In this document: positions 53,646 to 62,317 of the stretch, one piece after another
Numbering within the stretch: the first letter of the stretch is position 1
Layout: the number at the start of each line of letters is the position of its first letter
NCBI GenBank assembly: GCA_016704565.1
Contig: JADIZV010000004.1
Span: 558,001 to 622,000, forward strand
Source of the DNA: Candidatus Phosphoribacter baldrii
GTDB lineage: Bacteria; Actinomycetota; Actinomycetes; Actinomycetales; Dermatophilaceae
Length of the DNA stretch: 64,000 nt
Direction: 5' to 3'
Translations under genes and position numbers: made by a program
Notes under the pieces: generated by a model
The model's input: only the letters and a program-made list of their open reading frames with translations
Told to the model about the DNA's origin: nothing
Databases searched by the model: none

Positions 53646-54691
53646 CCGAGCCGACCTGGAGCGCCGACGCCCCACCGTCCGCGCCTGCCGCGCCTGCCGC
53701 GCCTGCCGCGCCTGCTGCGCCTGCTGCCAGCGTCCCAGCCGCGGGCGGCGCGCGTGCGGCCCTGCTCGCCGTTCGCGGTGAGGTTGCCAAGGCTGTCGTG
53801 GGGCAGGACGCGGCGGTGACCGGCATCCTCATCTGCCTGCTGGCCCGTGGCCACGTCCTGCTCGAAGGCGTCCCCGGCGTCGCCAAAACCCTCTTGGTGC
53901 GGGCGGTGGCGCAGGCCCTGTCAGTGGACACCAAACGGGTGCAGTTCACCCCAGACCTGATGCCGGGCGACATCACCGGGTCGCTCATCTACGACACCGC
54001 CACCAGCCAGTTCTCGTTCCGTGAGGGGCCGGTGTTCACCAACCTTCTGCTCGCGGACGAGATCAACCGGACGCCGCCCAAGACCCAGGCCTCATTGCTC
54101 GAGGCGATGGAGGAGCGACAGGTATCCGTTGACGGGCACCCCCGCAAACTGCCGGCGCCGTTCCTCGTGGCCGCCACCCAGAACCCGGTGGAATACGAAG
54201 GCACCTATCCCCTGCCAGAAGCCCAGCTCGACCGCTTCCTGCTCAAGGTGGTCCTGCCCATCCCGCCCCGGGACCAGGAGATCGCGATCGTCACCCGTCA
54301 CGCGGCGGGCTTCGACCCGCGGGACCTCGGAGCGGCTGGGATCCGGGCCGTCGCCGGCCCAGCGGATCTGGCAGCGGGGGCCGAGGAGGTCCGCAAGGTG
54401 CAGATCGCTCCCGAAGTCGCGGCATACATCGTCGATATCGCCCGCGCCACCCGCCAGTCACCGTCGCTGTCCCTCGGGGTCTCTCCACGCGGCGCCACGG
54501 CGCTGCTGGCCACCTCACGGGCCTGGGCCTGGATGAACGGGCGAACGTTCGTCACTCCCGACGACGTCAAGGCCCTCGCCCACGCCACCCTAGCCCACCG
54601 GCTGAGCCTGCGACCCGAGGCAGAGCTCGAAGGCGTCGGTGTGGCCTCGGTGCTGGCGACCGCCATCGCCTCGGTCCCGGTCCCCCGCTGA
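53642..54691 (+). CDS. MoxR family AAA+ ATPase
   Basis: 349 residues from ATG 53642. After an Ala/Pro tract comes the AAA core: Walker A EGVPGVAKTLL (about 78-88), Walker B LLLADEINR (about 137) and sensor ATQNP (about 179). MoxR ATPases act as chaperones for maturation of neighbouring von Willebrand-type proteins such as the DUF58 protein here. The Ala/Pro tract comes from a 9-bp repeat. Confidence 0.96.
   Translation: MTEPTWSADAPPSAPAAPAAPAAPAAPAASVPAAGGARAALLAVRGEVAKAVVGQDAAVTGILICLLARGHVLLEGVPGVAKTLLVRAVAQALSVDTKRVQFTPDLMPGDITGSLIYDTATSQFSFREGPVFTNLLLADEINRTPPKTQASLLEAMEERQVSVDGHPRKLPAPFLVAATQNPVEYEGTYPLPEAQLDRFLLKVVLPIPPRDQEIAIVTRHAAGFDPRDLGAAGIRAVAGPADLAAGAEEVRKVQIAPEVAAYIVDIARATRQSPSLSLGVSPRGATALLATSRAWAWMNGRTFVTPDDVKALAHATLAHRLSLRPEAELEGVGVASVLATAIASVPVPR
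53681..53725 (+). repeat. 9-bp coding repeat in moxR, five copies
   Basis: GCGCCTGCC occurs three times (53681-53707), then GCGCCTGCT twice, encoding an Ala-Pro-Ala run near the N-terminus. Copy number probably varies between strains. Confidence 0.9.
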
Positions 54692-54710
54692 GTCCTTCGA
54701 CAAGCCGACC

Positions 54711-56006
54711 ATGACCGTCAGCGGACGCCTTCCGATCCTCGTGCTCCTCGGGGGGATCGCCATCGTCCTGGAGCCCACGCGGCGCAACGTGCTGCTGTGG
54801 GTCCTCGTCTGCCTCGGGCTGGTCCTGCTCGACGTCGCGCTCGCCCTCTCCCCCAAGAGGTTGGTCATCGAGCGCGAAGCCATCTCCCAGGTGCGGCTCG
54901 GCGAGTCGGCCCGATCGAACCTTCTGGTCACCAATCCCAGCCGTCGGACCCTGCACGGACACCTGCGCGACGCCTGGGTGCCGTCGGCCGGGGCCAGGGG
55001 CGAACGGCATACCGTGCGGATCCCCGGAGGCGAACGGCGGCGGTTCGCTACCTCGCTGCGCCCCACCCGTCGTGGCGACCGGCCCGCCGATCGAGTGACG
55101 ATCCGGTCGTTCGGCCCGCTGCGGCTCGCGGCCCGGCAGCGGTCCTTCGACGTGCCCGGGACGATCCGGGCCCTGCCGCCGTTCGACTCCCGCAAGCATC
55201 TGCCGTCCCGGCTCGCCTCGCTGCGCCAGCTCGACGGGCGCTCGGCCGTGCGAATTCGCGGGCAGGGGACCGAGTTCGACTCGCTGCGCGACTACGTCGA
55301 GGGCGATGACGTCCGGTCCATCGACTGGAGAGCCACGGCCCGCCGTCGCAATGTCGTTGTGCGGACCTGGCAACCCGAGCGCGACCGGCGGGTCATCCTC
55401 GTCCTAGACACCTCACGCACCTCAGCCGGTCGCGTCGCCGACCAACCGCGGCTGGACGCCGCGATGGATGCGGCCTTGCTGCTGGCGGCCCTCGCGTCTC
55501 GCGCAGGCGACCGCGTCGACTTCCTGGCCGGTGACCGCTGGCTGCGCGCGCGGGTGTCAGCAGCGGCCAATCGGACGACTCTGCTCAACGACCTGGTCCA
55601 GGCGATGGCGCCGCTGGACCCCGCCCTCTTGGAGGCCTCCTGGCCCACGTTGGCCAGTGCCATCGCCGACACCAGTCGGCGCCGAGCGCTCGTCGTGCTG
55701 CTCACCCCGCTGGAGCCCGCGGCCATCCAGGAGTCGCTGCTGCCCAGCCTGCCGTCGCTGACCCGCCACCACCGGGTCGTCCTGGCCTCCGTGGCCGATC
55801 CCGCCCTCGCCACTCTGGCCGCCACACGCGAAACCACGAGGGACGCGTATGCCGCCGCCGCAGCCGAGCGGACCGTCGCCCTACAGGAGCGGACTGCAGC
55901 GATGCTGCGAGGAATGGGAGTGGCCGTCATCGACGCCGCCCCAGAGGACCTGCCGCCCAAACTCGCCGACCATTACCTCATGCTCAAGGCCCAGGGCCTG
56001 CTCTGA
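54711..56006 (+). CDS. DUF58 domain-containing protein (VWA-like)
   Basis: 431 residues from ATG 54711. Two membrane helices at about 8-45, then a beta domain, then DUF58 with IRGQGTEFDSLRDYVEGDD (about 180-198) and a VWA-like fold with VILVLDTSRTS. Metal-binding Asp is in VLDTSRTS (about 229). It is the usual partner and presumed client of MoxR. Its stop codon lies in a 31-bp tandem duplication. Confidence 0.93.
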   Translation: MTVSGRLPILVLLGGIAIVLEPTRRNVLLWVLVCLGLVLLDVALALSPKRLVIEREAISQVRLGESARSNLLVTNPSRRTLHGHLRDAWVPSAGARGERHTVRIPGGERRRFATSLRPTRRGDRPADRVTIRSFGPLRLAARQRSFDVPGTIRALPPFDSRKHLPSRLASLRQLDGRSAVRIRGQGTEFDSLRDYVEGDDVRSIDWRATARRRNVVVRTWQPERDRRVILVLDTSRTSAGRVADQPRLDAAMDAALLLAALASRAGDRVDFLAGDRWLRARVSAAANRTTLLNDLVQAMAPLDPALLEASWPTLASAIADTSRRRALVVLLTPLEPAAIQESLLPSLPSLTRHHRVVLASVADPALATLAATRETTRDAYAAAAAERTVALQERTAAMLRGMGVAVIDAAPEDLPPKLADHYLMLKAQGLL

Positions 56007-56041
56007 GGCAATGCTCAAGGCCCAGGGCCTGCTCTGAGGCG
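55980..56041 (+). repeat. Tandem 31-bp duplication across the DUF58 gene's stop codon
   Basis: The last 27 bp of the gene plus 4 bp of spacer (55980-56010) recur at 56011-56041 with one final difference; ATGCTCA begins a third copy (56042-56048), which supplies the stop of the convergent SpoIIM-like gene. Confidence 0.9.
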
Positions 56042-56045
56042 ATGC

Positions 56046-57044
56046 TCAGCTGACCATCGGGGCGGTGTCGCCCTGGTCCGCGGCGGCGACATCACCCGTC
56101 TCGCCCCGCCGCACGGCATACCGGCCGAGAGTGAAGACATAGATGAAGAACCCGGCCTCGGCGAGGGCGCCGACGCAGATCCGGGCCCAGGTCGGCAGCG
56201 GTGACGGGGTGATGAACGCCTCGAGCACCCCCGAGATGAACAGCACGACGACCAACCCCAAGGCGACCGACATGGCCGCCCGCCCCTCGTGCGCGATGGC
56301 GGACATCCGGGTCCGTGGACCGGGCTCGACCCAGGCCCAGAAGATGCGCAAGCCCACGCCTGCAGCGACAAACACGGCGGTGAGTTCCAGCATCCCGTGC
56401 GGGAGGATCAGCCCGAAGAACAGTGACGCCCGGTCGTAGCGCCACATGATCGCCCCGATGACCGCGACGTTGACGATGTTGTTCCACAGCAGCCACACAA
56501 CGGGCACCCCGAGCACCCCGAACGAGATGCACAGAGCAGTCACCCAGGCGTTATTCGTCCATACCCGCGCGGCGAACGACCCGGCGGCATACTCGCTGTA
56601 GTAGTCCTGAAAATCGTGGGTGACGAGTTGTTCGATCTCCGCGGGCGAGGCGAGGGCCGACTCGAACTGCGGGTTGACGTAGAACCACCAACCGATGACG
56701 AAGGCCACGGCGACGTTGATCGCCATGGTGATGAGCCACCACCGGCGGGTGCGATAGAGGGCGGCCGGGAAGGTCGCAACGAAGAAGGTGACGACGTCGT
56801 TCCATGACGTGGATCGGGACCCCACCGATCGCGACCGGGCCCGCGCCAGCATCGAGGACAGGTAGGCGACGATCGAGGGTTCCGGTGCCGTCGAACGGAT
56901 CTCGGACAAGTGGGTGGCCGTGCGCTGGTAGAGATCAAGCAATTCGTCGGCCTCGGCGCCACCGAGCTTGCCCCGACGACCGAGAAGCGCTTCCAGGCGC
57001 GACCACTCGTGGGAGTGCGCGGCCACATAGGCGTCCAGGTCCAC
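56046..57044 (-). CDS. Stage II sporulation protein M-like membrane protein
   Basis: 332 residues from GTG 57044. A helical cytoplasmic head (about 1-95) is followed by about six helices with the SpoIIM-family segments WWFYVNPQFESALASP, VTALCISFGVLGVPVV and LPHGMLELTAVFVAAGVGLRI. The family is widespread in non-spore-formers, often beside RDD and DUF58/MoxR genes, where it may be an exporter; it does not imply sporulation. Divergent from the RDD gene with 18 bp between starts. Confidence 0.9.
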   Translation of the reverse strand: MDLDAYVAAHSHEWSRLEALLGRRGKLGGAEADELLDLYQRTATHLSEIRSTAPEPSIVAYLSSMLARARSRSVGSRSTSWNDVVTFFVATFPAALYRTRRWWLITMAINVAVAFVIGWWFYVNPQFESALASPAEIEQLVTHDFQDYYSEYAAGSFAARVWTNNAWVTALCISFGVLGVPVVWLLWNNIVNVAVIGAIMWRYDRASLFFGLILPHGMLELTAVFVAAGVGLRIFWAWVEPGPRTRMSAIAHEGRAAMSVALGLVVVLFISGVLEAFITPSPLPTWARICVGALAEAGFFIYVFTLGRYAVRRGETGDVAAADQGDTAPMVS

Positions 57045-57062
57045 GCGGCTACTGTATGCCGT

Positions 57063-57896
57063 GTGAGCGAACCGATGATCGCGACGATCGGCGTGACCGA
57101 AGACGACCTCGTCACCGGCGAAGCCGTCGCGCTCGATCTGCCACCGGCCTCGATCGGGCTGCGGATCCTCTCCGGGCTGCTCGACCTGGTCATCATCGAA
57201 ACCCTGCTCTATGTCGTCCTCGTCGCGGGGGCGTTGCTGGTGACCAGCCTGGATGAAGCGCTCGGGTCCGCCATCATGCTGCTGCTCACCGTCGCGGGGC
57301 TCGTGGGCTTCCCGACGGCCATGCTGACCCTGACCCGCGGAAAGACCGTCGGCAAGCTCGCGGCCGGGCTGCGGGTGGTTCGCGATGATGCCGGGCCGAT
57401 CACCTTCCGGCACGCGCTCACCCGCAGTCTCATCGCGGTCGTCGAGGTCTTCTTTTTGCTCGGCATCCCGGCCGTCATCACGTCGCTCATCAACCCGCGA
57501 GGAAAGCGACTCGGCGACATCGCTGCAGGCACCTATGTCGTGCGCGAGCGGACCCGGGCCAACCTGCCCCCACCGGTGCCCATGCCCCCACACCTGGCGG
57601 CATGGGCGGCGTCGGCCGACATCGCTGCACTGCCCGACCGGCTTGCCGCAGAGATCCGGACGTTCCTGCCTGCGGCGTTCAGCATGGACCCTGGTGCCCG
57701 CGACGAGCTCGGCCGCGCCCTCCTCGAGGAGGTTATGGGCTTCGTGTCACCTCTGCCGCCGCCGGGCAACCACCCCGAGTATGTCCTGGCCGCGGTGGTC
57801 GCCGACCGTCGTCGACGCGACCTGGATCGCCTCATGCGCGACGCCGCGCTCCGCGACCGGGTCATTCCGCCGGACCCACTCGTTCCGCGGCACTGA
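57063..57896 (+). CDS. RDD family membrane protein
   Basis: 277 residues from GTG 57063 (ATG 57075 is possible). After about 28 residues, RILSGLLDLVIIETLLYVVLV begins the RDD fold; later, RGKTVGKLAAGLRVV and RGKRLGDIAAGTYVV are family motifs. Cytoplasmic C-terminal helices follow. Role uncertain; possibly transport. The 3' end lies in a tandem 13-bp duplication. Confidence 0.9.
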   Translation: MSEPMIATIGVTEDDLVTGEAVALDLPPASIGLRILSGLLDLVIIETLLYVVLVAGALLVTSLDEALGSAIMLLLTVAGLVGFPTAMLTLTRGKTVGKLAAGLRVVRDDAGPITFRHALTRSLIAVVEVFFLLGIPAVITSLINPRGKRLGDIAAGTYVVRERTRANLPPPVPMPPHLAAWAASADIAALPDRLAAEIRTFLPAAFSMDPGARDELGRALLEEVMGFVSPLPPPGNHPEYVLAAVVADRRRRDLDRLMRDAALRDRVIPPDPLVPRH

Positions 57897-57909
57897 TCCG
57901 CGGCACTGA
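57884..57909 (+). repeat. Tandem 13-bp duplication across the RDD gene's stop codon
   Basis: TCCGCGGCACTGA occurs twice, exactly, at 57884-57896 and 57897-57909. The first TGA (57894-57896) is the real stop. Confidence 0.93.
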
Positions 57910-57925
57910 CCCTTCCGGTCAGGGG

Positions 57926-59113
57926 TCAGCGGGACGAGGTCGCCGGCGCCCCCAGGGCGGCATACCCCGGCTTGATCGTGTCGTCGATGAGCGCGAGGCG
58001 CTGGTCGAAGGGCAGGAACGCCGACTTCATCGAGTTGATCGTCACCCACCGCAGGTCCCCCAGCGTCCAGCCCGCGTGCTCGACAAGCAGGGCGGCCTCA
58101 TGGGACATCCGAGTGCCGCTCATCAGCCGGTTGTCGGTGTTGAGGGTGACGCGGAACCGCAATCGCAGCAGCAGCGAGATCGGGTGCAACCCGATGGTCC
58201 GAGCCGCGCCGGTCTGCAGGTTGCTGCTCGGGCACATTTCCAGCGGGATCCGCGAGTCGCGGATGTATGCCGCCAGCCGCCCGAGCCGCACGGTCGACAG
58301 GTCGACGCCGTCGAAATTGTCGATGTGCGCAGCATGGGCCTGGGCCACCCACAGCGGCACGGGGACTCCGTCGATGGTGATGTCATCGACGATCCGGACA
58401 CCGTGGCCGAGCCGGTCAGCCGAGCAGTATTGGATCGCCTCCCAGATGCTCGGCAGCCCGAAAGCCTCACCGGCGTGGATGGTGAAGTGCGCGTTCTCGC
58501 GCTGGAGGTATTCGAAGGCGTCCAGGTGCCGGGTCGGCGGGTGACCGTCTTCGGCTCCGGCGATGTCGAACCCGGCCACTCCATCGTCGCGGTAGCGCAC
58601 CGCCAGCTTGGCGATCTCGGCGCTCTTGGCGGCGTGACGCATCGCCGTCAACAGGGCGGCGACCTTGATCGGGTGGCCGGCCGCTGCGGCCTCGCGCTCG
58701 CCGTCCCGGAACCCTGCGTTGACCGCCTCGATGACCTGCTCCATGGTCAGGCCCTCAGCGATGTGCTGCTCTGGGGCATAACGGCTCTCGGCATAGACCA
58801 CTCCGTCGGCGGCCAGATCGAGCACGCACTCCTTAGCGATGCGATGCAGCCCAGCCTCGGTCTGCATGACCGCGACCGTCTGGTCGAAAGTCTGCAGATA
58901 ACGCACCAGCGACCCCGAGTCGGCGCTCTCCCGGAACCATCGGTCGAGCTCGACCGGGTCCCTTGTCGGCAGCTCGGCATACCCGATCTCGTCGGCGATC
59001 TCGACGACCGTCTGGGCGCGCACCCCTCCGTCGAGATGATCGTGCAGGAGCACCTTGGGGGCGGCGATGATCGTCGCGAGATCGGGGCGTGCGGCCGCGG
59101 CGCGTGGGCTCAC
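57926..59113 (-). CDS. add: Adenosine deaminase
   Basis: 395 residues from GTG 59113. Metal-binding HDHLDGG (about 24-30), IHAGEAFGLPS (about 212) and the catalytic TLNTDNRLMSGT (about 326) are intact. It converts (deoxy)adenosine to (deoxy)inosine, which PNP then cleaves. Followed, on the same strand, by nothing for 30 bp and the convergent RDD gene. A cupin gene precedes it by 3 bp. Confidence 0.95.
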   Translation of the reverse strand: MSPRAAAARPDLATIIAAPKVLLHDHLDGGVRAQTVVEIADEIGYAELPTRDPVELDRWFRESADSGSLVRYLQTFDQTVAVMQTEAGLHRIAKECVLDLAADGVVYAESRYAPEQHIAEGLTMEQVIEAVNAGFRDGEREAAAAGHPIKVAALLTAMRHAAKSAEIAKLAVRYRDDGVAGFDIAGAEDGHPPTRHLDAFEYLQRENAHFTIHAGEAFGLPSIWEAIQYCSADRLGHGVRIVDDITIDGVPVPLWVAQAHAAHIDNFDGVDLSTVRLGRLAAYIRDSRIPLEMCPSSNLQTGAARTIGLHPISLLLRLRFRVTLNTDNRLMSGTRMSHEAALLVEHAGWTLGDLRWVTINSMKSAFLPFDQRLALIDDTIKPGYAALGAPATSSR

Positions 59114-59116
59114 GGG

Positions 59117-59470
59117 TCAGTCCTCTCGGTGGGCAGCGTCGGGGGTGAAGGCGGGCAGACAGACGGCGACGTACTCCGCGCCGAGGGGGCCTGCGGCATA
59201 CCGGATGCGCTCCCCGGCTTTGGTGATGATCGATTGGCCCGCGTGGACCTCATGCCGCTGACCGTCGCAGTCGACGAGGACCGAGCCCTTGACGACGACG
59301 GTGATCTCGTCGAACTCCGGTGTCTGGTAGGGCTCGTCCCAGCCAGGTGGGGCCACCATGTGGGCGACGGACACCTCCCGCGTGTGGGTCGAGGCCATCC
59401 CCACGTGTTCGTCGATGAGCTTCCCCCCGGGGACCGGGATCCGCGTCGGTGCGGTCGTGACGTGCGGCAT
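59117..59470 (-). CDS. Small cupin-domain protein
   Basis: 117 residues. The cupin strands run through DEPYQTPEFDEITVVVKGSV (about 46-65) and the Gly-His region HEVHAGQSIITKAGERIRY. One of the usual metal His residues is replaced (TPEFDE), so metal binding is uncertain. It lies 3 bp before add, and may be co-transcribed. Confidence 0.85.
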   Translation of the reverse strand: MPHVTTAPTRIPVPGGKLIDEHVGMASTHTREVSVAHMVAPPGWDEPYQTPEFDEITVVVKGSVLVDCDGQRHEVHAGQSIITKAGERIRYAAGPLGAEYVAVCLPAFTPDAAHRED

Positions 59471-59479
59471 CCTCGCAGC

Positions 59480-60739
59480 CTAGAGGGTGTCAGCAGACTC
59501 CGTATGCCGCGCGGCCACGCCACGCCCGTCCTGGGTCGGAGTGAGGTGCTCGCGCAATCGCAGGAACAGCAGCGCAGCCACCGCCGTGCCGCCAATGACG
59601 GTGACGGCCCAGACGCCCGAGCGGCCGTTGCCGATGAGCAGCCCGGCGATCGACGGCCCGAGGATCGAGGCGACGGTCCACAGCATCGACTGGAGGGCGT
59701 TATAGCGCCCGCGTAACTCCTCGACGGCCAACTCGTTGACCAGCGCGGGCGCGACCGGCGCCCACAGCGTCTCGCCGAGCCCGAACAGCCCCAGCCCGAC
59801 CACCGCACAGACCACGGCGGCCCGGCCGTCCACGAGCCCGGAGGAGGTGATGACGACCCAGGACAGCGACCAGATCGCGGCGGCGAGCGCGAGCAGCCGG
59901 GAGCGGCTGCGGCCGCCGATCCGGCGCAGCACGAGCAGTTGCCCGATGACGATGACCCCTGTGTTGGCGGCGAACGCCCAGCCGAGCCGGTTGGGTGACA
60001 CGCCCCCGACCTCGGTGGCGTAGGCGGTGAAACCCGCCTCCATCTGGGCGTAGCCGAAGGTGATGACGACCACCGACACGCCGACCACCCGCAACAGGGT
60101 GCGATCGCGCAGCACCTCGCGCCAGCCGCCTGCCTCGACATGTGCCGCAGCGTCGCCGCCTTCGGTCATGGGCGCGTCACCCGTGCCCTTGGGCAGGGTC
60201 GCGATGACGCCGATATAGGCCAGATAGCTCACCGCGTCGATGAGGTAGATCCGCTGGAACGACTCGACCGAGGTCATGTCGACCAGGACGGAGGAGATCA
60301 GTCCGCCGACGCCCAGCCCGGCGTTCATCAGCATGAACTGGATGCCGTAGACCCGCTCGCGCTCCTGCTCGGAAACCATCCGGGTCAGCATTGCGGTGGC
60401 CGCCGGATAGAGCCCGACCGTCCCGAGGCACACGGCCGTTGCGACGATGACGGCCTGCTGGACCGTGGCGATGTAGCCCATCGAGCCGACGGCGCAGGCC
60501 TCGACGATGAGACCGACGATCATGACAACCCGCGGCCCGAAGCGGTCGATGAGGGTGCCGCCCAGCGGTGCCCCGAGGAAGCTGACCAGGCCCATCCAGG
60601 CGAACAACAGACCGACGGTCGGCCCGGGGATGCCGCGCACGTGGGAGAAGTAGACGTAGAAGAACGGCATGGTCAACCCGCTGCCCAACGCGGAGCAGGC
60701 GACGCCGACCATCAGGCGCCGCACGAGTGGGTTGCCCAT
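59480..60739 (-). CDS. MFS transporter
   Basis: 419 residues from ATG 60739 (MGNPLVRRLM), about 12 helices. The loop GAPLGGTLIDRFGPRVVM (about 57-74) is the conserved MFS loop. The C-terminal tail is short and charged. Substrate not readable from sequence; location beside add and deoA permits nucleoside export or uptake, but drug efflux types look similar. It precedes the cupin gene by 9 bp. Confidence 0.9.
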   Translation of the reverse strand: MGNPLVRRLMVGVACSALGSGLTMPFFYVYFSHVRGIPGPTVGLLFAWMGLVSFLGAPLGGTLIDRFGPRVVMIVGLIVEACAVGSMGYIATVQQAVIVATAVCLGTVGLYPAATAMLTRMVSEQERERVYGIQFMLMNAGLGVGGLISSVLVDMTSVESFQRIYLIDAVSYLAYIGVIATLPKGTGDAPMTEGGDAAAHVEAGGWREVLRDRTLLRVVGVSVVVITFGYAQMEAGFTAYATEVGGVSPNRLGWAFAANTGVIVIGQLLVLRRIGGRSRSRLLALAAAIWSLSWVVITSSGLVDGRAAVVCAVVGLGLFGLGETLWAPVAPALVNELAVEELRGRYNALQSMLWTVASILGPSIAGLLIGNGRSGVWAVTVIGGTAVAALLFLRLREHLTPTQDGRGVAARHTESADTL

Positions 60740-60812
60740 ACCGGTCAGCCTGACAGACCCCAACGACACCCGGCAAAGCAATAACCGGCCGGTATGCCGT
60801 GCCCGCCCGCCT

Positions 60813-60830
60813 CCCAGCGGTTCGGCTGGG
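60813..60830 (-). terminator. Hairpin after the thymidine phosphorylase gene
   Basis: CCCAGC (60813-60818) and GCTGGG (60825-60830) form a short stem with loop GGTTCG. An octamer copy lies at 60792. It lies 37 bp past the stop of the leftward gene, between it and the MFS gene. Confidence 0.4.
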
Positions 60831-60866
60831 CACGACCCTCCGCCGTCGCCGACGGGTCGGCAGCCT

Positions 60867-62189
60867 TCAGCTGATCCGGTCGATGACCAGCGGAAGCAGA
60901 TCCGGCCGAGATCCTTCCGGAGCGATGAACCAGGCACCGTCGAGGGCTTCCAGGGCCCGGTCGAAACGCTCCGGGGTGTCCGTGTGCAGGGTGACCAGCG
61001 GGTCGCCCGCCCGGACGTAGGCGCCTGGTTTGGCATGCATGACGACCCCGGCGCCGGCCTGCACCGGGTCCTCCTTGCGAGCCCGGCCAGCGCCAAGCCG
61101 CCAGGCGGCGATCCCGACCTTGAGGGCATCGAGCTGGGTCAAGACGCCACTGCCTGGTGCACGCACCTCGTGGGTCTCCCGCGCCCACGGGAGCGGCGCA
61201 TGGGAGTCGCCGCCCTGGGCTTGGATCATCCGGTGCCAGACGTCCATCGCCCGCCCGTCGGCCAGGGCGTCCGCGGGGTCGACGTCCTCACGCCCGGCTG
61301 CCGAGAGCATCTCGCGGGCCAGGGTGAGGGTCAGCTCGACGACGTCCTGCGGGCCTCCCCCCGCGAGCACCTCCACGGACTGCCGCACTTCGAGGGCGTT
61401 GCCGGCGGTGAGTCCCAGCGGGGTCTGCATGTTGGTGAGCACTGCGACCGTCTTCACCCCGGCGTCGGTGCCGAGGGTCACCATGGTCCGGGCCAACTCC
61501 TGAGCCTGGGCCACATCCTTCATGAACGCCCCCGACCCGACCTTGACATCCAGGACAAGCGCGCCCGTGCCTTCGGCGATCTTCTTGCTCATGATCGAGC
61601 TCGCGATGAGTGGGATGGCCTCGACGGTTCCGGTGACGTCACGCAGCGCGTAGAGCTTCTTGTCGGCGGGCGCCAGGCCCGCGCCGGCCGCGCAGATCAC
61701 CGCACCGACCTCCTCAAGCTGGCGCAGCATCTGCTCGTTGCTCACCGACGCCTGCCAACCCGGGATCGACTCCAGCTTGTCGAGGGTGCCGCCGGTGTGC
61801 CCGAGCCCGCGTCCCGACAACTGCGGGACGGCCACCCCACATGCTGCAACGAGAGGAGCCAGCGGCAGCGTGATCATGTCACCCACGCCGCCGGTGGAGT
61901 GCTTGTCGGCGGTGGGCCTTGACAGCGAGGAGAAGTCCATCCGCTCCCCCGAGGCGATCATCGCCCCGGTCCACCGAGCGATCTCACGCCGAGTCATCCC
62001 GTTGAGCAGGATCGCCATCGCGAGCGAGGACATCTGCTCGTCGGCGACAACGCCCCGGGTGTAGGCATCGATGACCCAGTCGATCTGTCCGTCGCTCAAC
62101 TCGCCCTTGTTGCGCTTGGCGACGATGACATCGACGGCGTCGAAAGGTTCGGGGGTTCCGGTCGCGGGGGTGGTCATGGCGCCCATCAT
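60867..62189 (-). CDS. deoA: Thymidine phosphorylase
   Basis: 440 residues from ATG 62189, with GAAGGTGAG upstream; ATG 62177 is a second option. KHSTGGVGD (about 95-103, phosphate loop), GRGLGHTGGTLDKLES (about 126-141) and KVGSGAFMK (about 215-223) are the signatures. It cleaves thymidine (and deoxyuridine) to the base and deoxyribose 1-phosphate, feeding the mutase and deoC. The usual cytidine deaminase partner does not precede it here. Confidence 0.96.
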   Translation of the reverse strand: MMGAMTTPATGTPEPFDAVDVIVAKRNKGELSDGQIDWVIDAYTRGVVADEQMSSLAMAILLNGMTRREIARWTGAMIASGERMDFSSLSRPTADKHSTGGVGDMITLPLAPLVAACGVAVPQLSGRGLGHTGGTLDKLESIPGWQASVSNEQMLRQLEEVGAVICAAGAGLAPADKKLYALRDVTGTVEAIPLIASSIMSKKIAEGTGALVLDVKVGSGAFMKDVAQAQELARTMVTLGTDAGVKTVAVLTNMQTPLGLTAGNALEVRQSVEVLAGGGPQDVVELTLTLAREMLSAAGREDVDPADALADGRAMDVWHRMIQAQGGDSHAPLPWARETHEVRAPGSGVLTQLDALKVGIAAWRLGAGRARKEDPVQAGAGVVMHAKPGAYVRAGDPLVTLHTDTPERFDRALEALDGAWFIAPEGSRPDLLPLVIDRIS

Positions 62190-62201
62190 GGCTCACCTTC
62201 G

Positions 62202-62233
62202 CACGGCATACGAGCACCCCTCGGTATGCCGTG
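62202..62233 (-). terminator. Hairpin from an inverted octamer pair, after the lipoprotein gene
   Basis: CACGGCATAC (62202-62211) and GTATGCCGTG (62224-62233) make a perfect 10-bp stem with a 12-nt loop. It lies between the lipoprotein stop and the deoA start, in a position to end lipoprotein transcription. No U-tract. Confidence 0.6.
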
Positions 62234-62317
62234 AGCGGACACCCGTGTGAGAAGGAGCCACACCACCGCAGCGGCCGGAGAACGACCATGGCTACGCGAG
62301 GTCGCCGGCCATCTCGG

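Noticed and set aside
56046..57044. Sporulation gene as evidence of spore formation
   Set aside because: SpoIIM-family membrane proteins are widespread in non-sporulating actinobacteria; no other sporulation gene is present.
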